From: Candidatus Competibacteraceae bacterium | GTDB taxonomy: Bacteria > Pseudomonadota > Gammaproteobacteria > Competibacterales > Competibacteraceae | Length of the DNA stretch: 7,495 nucleotides | Direction of reading: 5' to 3' | Assembly: GCA_012032855.1 (NCBI GenBank) | Contig: JAAUQA010000148.1 | Span: 1-7,495 of the forward strand | In this document: piece by piece, positions 6,387 to 7,495 of the stretch | Layout of the letters: the number at the start of each line of letters is the position of its first letter | How positions within the stretch are numbered: position 1 is the first letter of the stretch | The notes under the pieces: generated by a model | Database searches by the model: none | Told to the model about the DNA's origin: nothing | Seen by the model: the letters and a program-made list of their open reading frames with translations, nothing else | Translations under genes and position numbers: made by a program

Positions 6387-6880
6387 GACACGTCCTCCGG
6401 GAAATGCAGTGGAACACCGTGTGTTTGATCGAGATCATCGGCCTGGGTAATCGGTTGTCGTGGGGTGTTGGTTTGCTCAAGAGCTTCAAAGTAGGCGGGT
6501 GCAAACGGATTTAAGGCCATCCACCCGAAGGTGCGACACTGATCTGCAAATGCTTCCATCGTGCGTGGCCAGACACTCGGTAACAAGACAGCTAAGGGTT
6601 CCGGACAGTTAGCCACTAACGCAATGCCTGCCGGACCAGCGGCAGCAGCCTGCCATGCTTTCGTGAACCACCATAAGGCAGCGGGAAACGCGAGAAACGG
6701 GCCAGTCTCGTGACCACAGCCTATCTGAAAACTATTCGCCACAGCTCTGTCGGGGACGATAACCGTGACCTCGGGTGTGACCCCCGTCAACGGCTTGGCA
6801 TGACCCTCTAACTCGGCTAACCATGCCAGCAGGCCGATCAACGGCTCCTCCTCACTTGGCACTACCGGTTCGTCATTCAT
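6347..6880 (-). CDS. Unrecognised 177-residue protein
   Basis: I do not recognise this family. Start ATG 6880-6878 has only a modest ribosome site (GCGAGA about 8 bases upstream) and follows an AT-rich divergent promoter. The N-terminus is acidic (MNDEPVVPSEEEP) and leads into a short hydrophobic helix (LIGLLAWLAELEG). Later come VTVIVPDRAV, an aromatic- and alanine-rich stretch (FLAFPAALWWFTKAWQAAAA), GIALVANCPEPLAVLLP and a Pro-rich C-terminal third. Three cysteines lie in IGCGHETG, ANCPEP and DQCRTFG. There is no clear signal peptide, and the Trp-rich segment is short for a membrane span. It is the first gene of a probable - strand operon with the 111-residue gene and fic. Confidence 0.7.
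   Translation of the reverse strand: MNDEPVVPSEEEPLIGLLAWLAELEGHAKPLTGVTPEVTVIVPDRAVANSFQIGCGHETGPFLAFPAALWWFTKAWQAAAAGPAGIALVANCPEPLAVLLPSVWPRTMEAFADQCRTFGWMALNPFAPAYFEALEQTNTPRQPITQADDLDQTHGVPLHFPEDVSWLSPLLQSPLVV
6393..6398 (-). promoter_or_regulatory. Ribosome binding site that fixes the start of the 111-residue gene
   Basis: The - strand reads GGAGGA, then CGTGTC, then ATG (6386-6384). The site lies inside the 3' end of the upstream 177-residue gene, so the 40-base gene overlap is real rather than an annotation artefact, and translational coupling is likely. Confidence 0.7.
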
Positions 6881-6900
6881 AACGGATTCTCGCTATTTAT

Positions 6901-6933
6901 TTATATGTGTTATAAATTATAAACTACATATAA
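6901..6933. promoter_or_regulatory. AT-rich dyad in the divergent promoter region
   Basis: The core TTATAAATTATAA (6910-6922) is symmetric around its central A. It is flanked by TATATGTG on the left and TACATATA (6925-6932) on the right, which match as an inverted repeat with one mismatch, so the dyad covers 33 bases. It sits between two divergent genes (starts 6880 and 6985) and overlaps candidate -10 boxes for both, so a single bound regulator could control both directions. The - strand -10 candidate is TATAAT at 6921-6916. Confidence 0.5.
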
Positions 6934-6934
6934 T
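6929..6934 (+). promoter_or_regulatory. Candidate -10 box for the rightward gene
   Basis: A perfect TATAAT, 50 bases before the ATG at 6985. No convincing -35 hexamer lies 16-18 bases upstream (TGTGTT region), so an activator or a weak basal promoter is possible. The box overlaps the right arm of the AT-rich dyad. Confidence 0.45.
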
Positions 6935-6984
6935 ATTATTCACGGACTGAATAACGGCAAACCGATTCCAACGAGGTAAAAGCG

Positions 6985-7495
6985 ATGTCAATGGTGGAAA
7001 ACCTGCGCTCGGAAACTCGCCAACGCCGGGGCAAACGTCCGTTCATGTCAGGAAACCCTGGAAAAGAACAAGTGGACCCCACGACATTAAACAAGGACGA
7101 GGCGGACTCGCAGTCACAATCACCGCTGACAAGAACGGTGGAAACGCCAGCGGCCGAGAAGCGGGACGCCGCAAAAGAACCACAGCAGACAACTCACGCC
7201 ATTGACCATAGCCCGTATTGCCAATACTGGGTGGGCCGGCTGGAGGCGATCCAAGCGTTACCCGATGAGGATCGGAGAATCCAACTCGCCAAAGACATCG
7301 AATCGGCCCCGCCGGAATATCGGCCGCCAGCCGCCGATCAACAGTTATTGAAAGTGGCTGGTCAAGCCTTACCGGTCGAGCAGGTGACGGGTTGGTTACA
7401 GATGCGCGCGGCATTACCGGCCAATGCTGATGTACTGAATCCCGCCACCGCTGAACATTGGTTGCAGCATCTGGCGGCCCCCAATGCCACGATCA
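6985..7495 (+). CDS. Unrecognised protein, N-terminal 170 residues, runs off the right edge
   Basis: ATG 6985 has a good ribosome site, GAGG at 6973-6976, 8 bases upstream, and the frame stays open to the window end. The N-terminus is basic (MSMVENLRSETRQRRGKRPF). It is followed by a long polar, Glu/Gln/Lys/Thr-rich stretch (about 22-70) that looks disordered. A more ordered part begins at HSPYCQYWVGRLEAIQALP and continues with LPVEQVTGWLQMRAALP and a Trp-His helix (AEHWLQHLAAP). I cannot name the family. A cytoplasmic protein of the transfer or maintenance region is plausible from position and the basic N-terminus, but this is inference. It is transcribed away from the fic cluster from the shared AT-rich promoter. 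Confidence 0.75.
   Translation, partial: MSMVENLRSETRQRRGKRPFMSGNPGKEQVDPTTLNKDEADSQSQSPLTRTVETPAAEKRDAAKEPQQTTHAIDHSPYCQYWVGRLEAIQALPDEDRRIQLAKDIESAPPEYRPPAADQQLLKVAGQALPVEQVTGWLQMRAALPANADVLNPATAEHWLQHLAAPNATI

Noticed and set aside
7043..7414. 123-residue - strand ORF opposite the right-edge gene
   Set aside because: It is the antisense of a well-started open + strand frame and shows no ribosome site or domain.

Overview
The window looks like part of a conjugative plasmid or integrative conjugative element from a gammaproteobacterium-like host. The host is inferred from moderately GC-rich coding DNA, an I-type (Dot/Icm, IncI-like) transfer module, a consensus CRP-type operator and Shine-Dalgarno sites. 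No sequence search was possible, so the taxon is uncertain.

Left part, + strand (1-2815): a tightly packed transfer operon. It holds the C-terminus of a DotC/TraI-type lipoprotein, a DotB/TraJ-type ATPase, an IcmT/TraK-type small membrane protein, and an exported thioredoxin-fold protein with a CRFC active site (DsbC/DsbG-like). The order dotC-dotB-icmT is the one known from IncI transfer regions. The last gene probably serves periplasmic disulfide formation for the transfer machine. The operon ends at a nested inverted repeat containing a terminator hairpin (2818-2916).

Middle part, - strand (2978-4805): a convergent cargo gene. Repaired, it encodes a 609-residue exported protein with a signal peptide, seven about 60-residue PD40/TolB-like repeats (one seven-bladed beta-propeller) and three near-identical 54-residue FG-GAP-like repeats, each with a cysteine pair. 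Its AT-rich upstream region carries an 18-bp perfect inverted repeat and a perfect TGTGA-N6-TCACA site. That site is spaced correctly for a class II CRP promoter reading into the gene.

Right part: three - strand genes. These are a Fic-domain protein whose motif has Gln in place of the catalytic His, and two unrecognised proteins that overlap each other by 40 bases. They are separated by an AT-rich divergent promoter/operator from an unrecognised + strand gene that runs off the right edge.

The most important caveat is frameshifts. Four genes (dotB, the Dsb-like gene, the propeller gene and fic) are broken by seven apparent single-base indels, six of them deletions and most in short homopolymers. 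Undoing each one restores conserved family sequence and whole-codon gene lengths. This looks more like uncorrected long-read consensus error than gene decay, so the genes are given here as single repaired loci.
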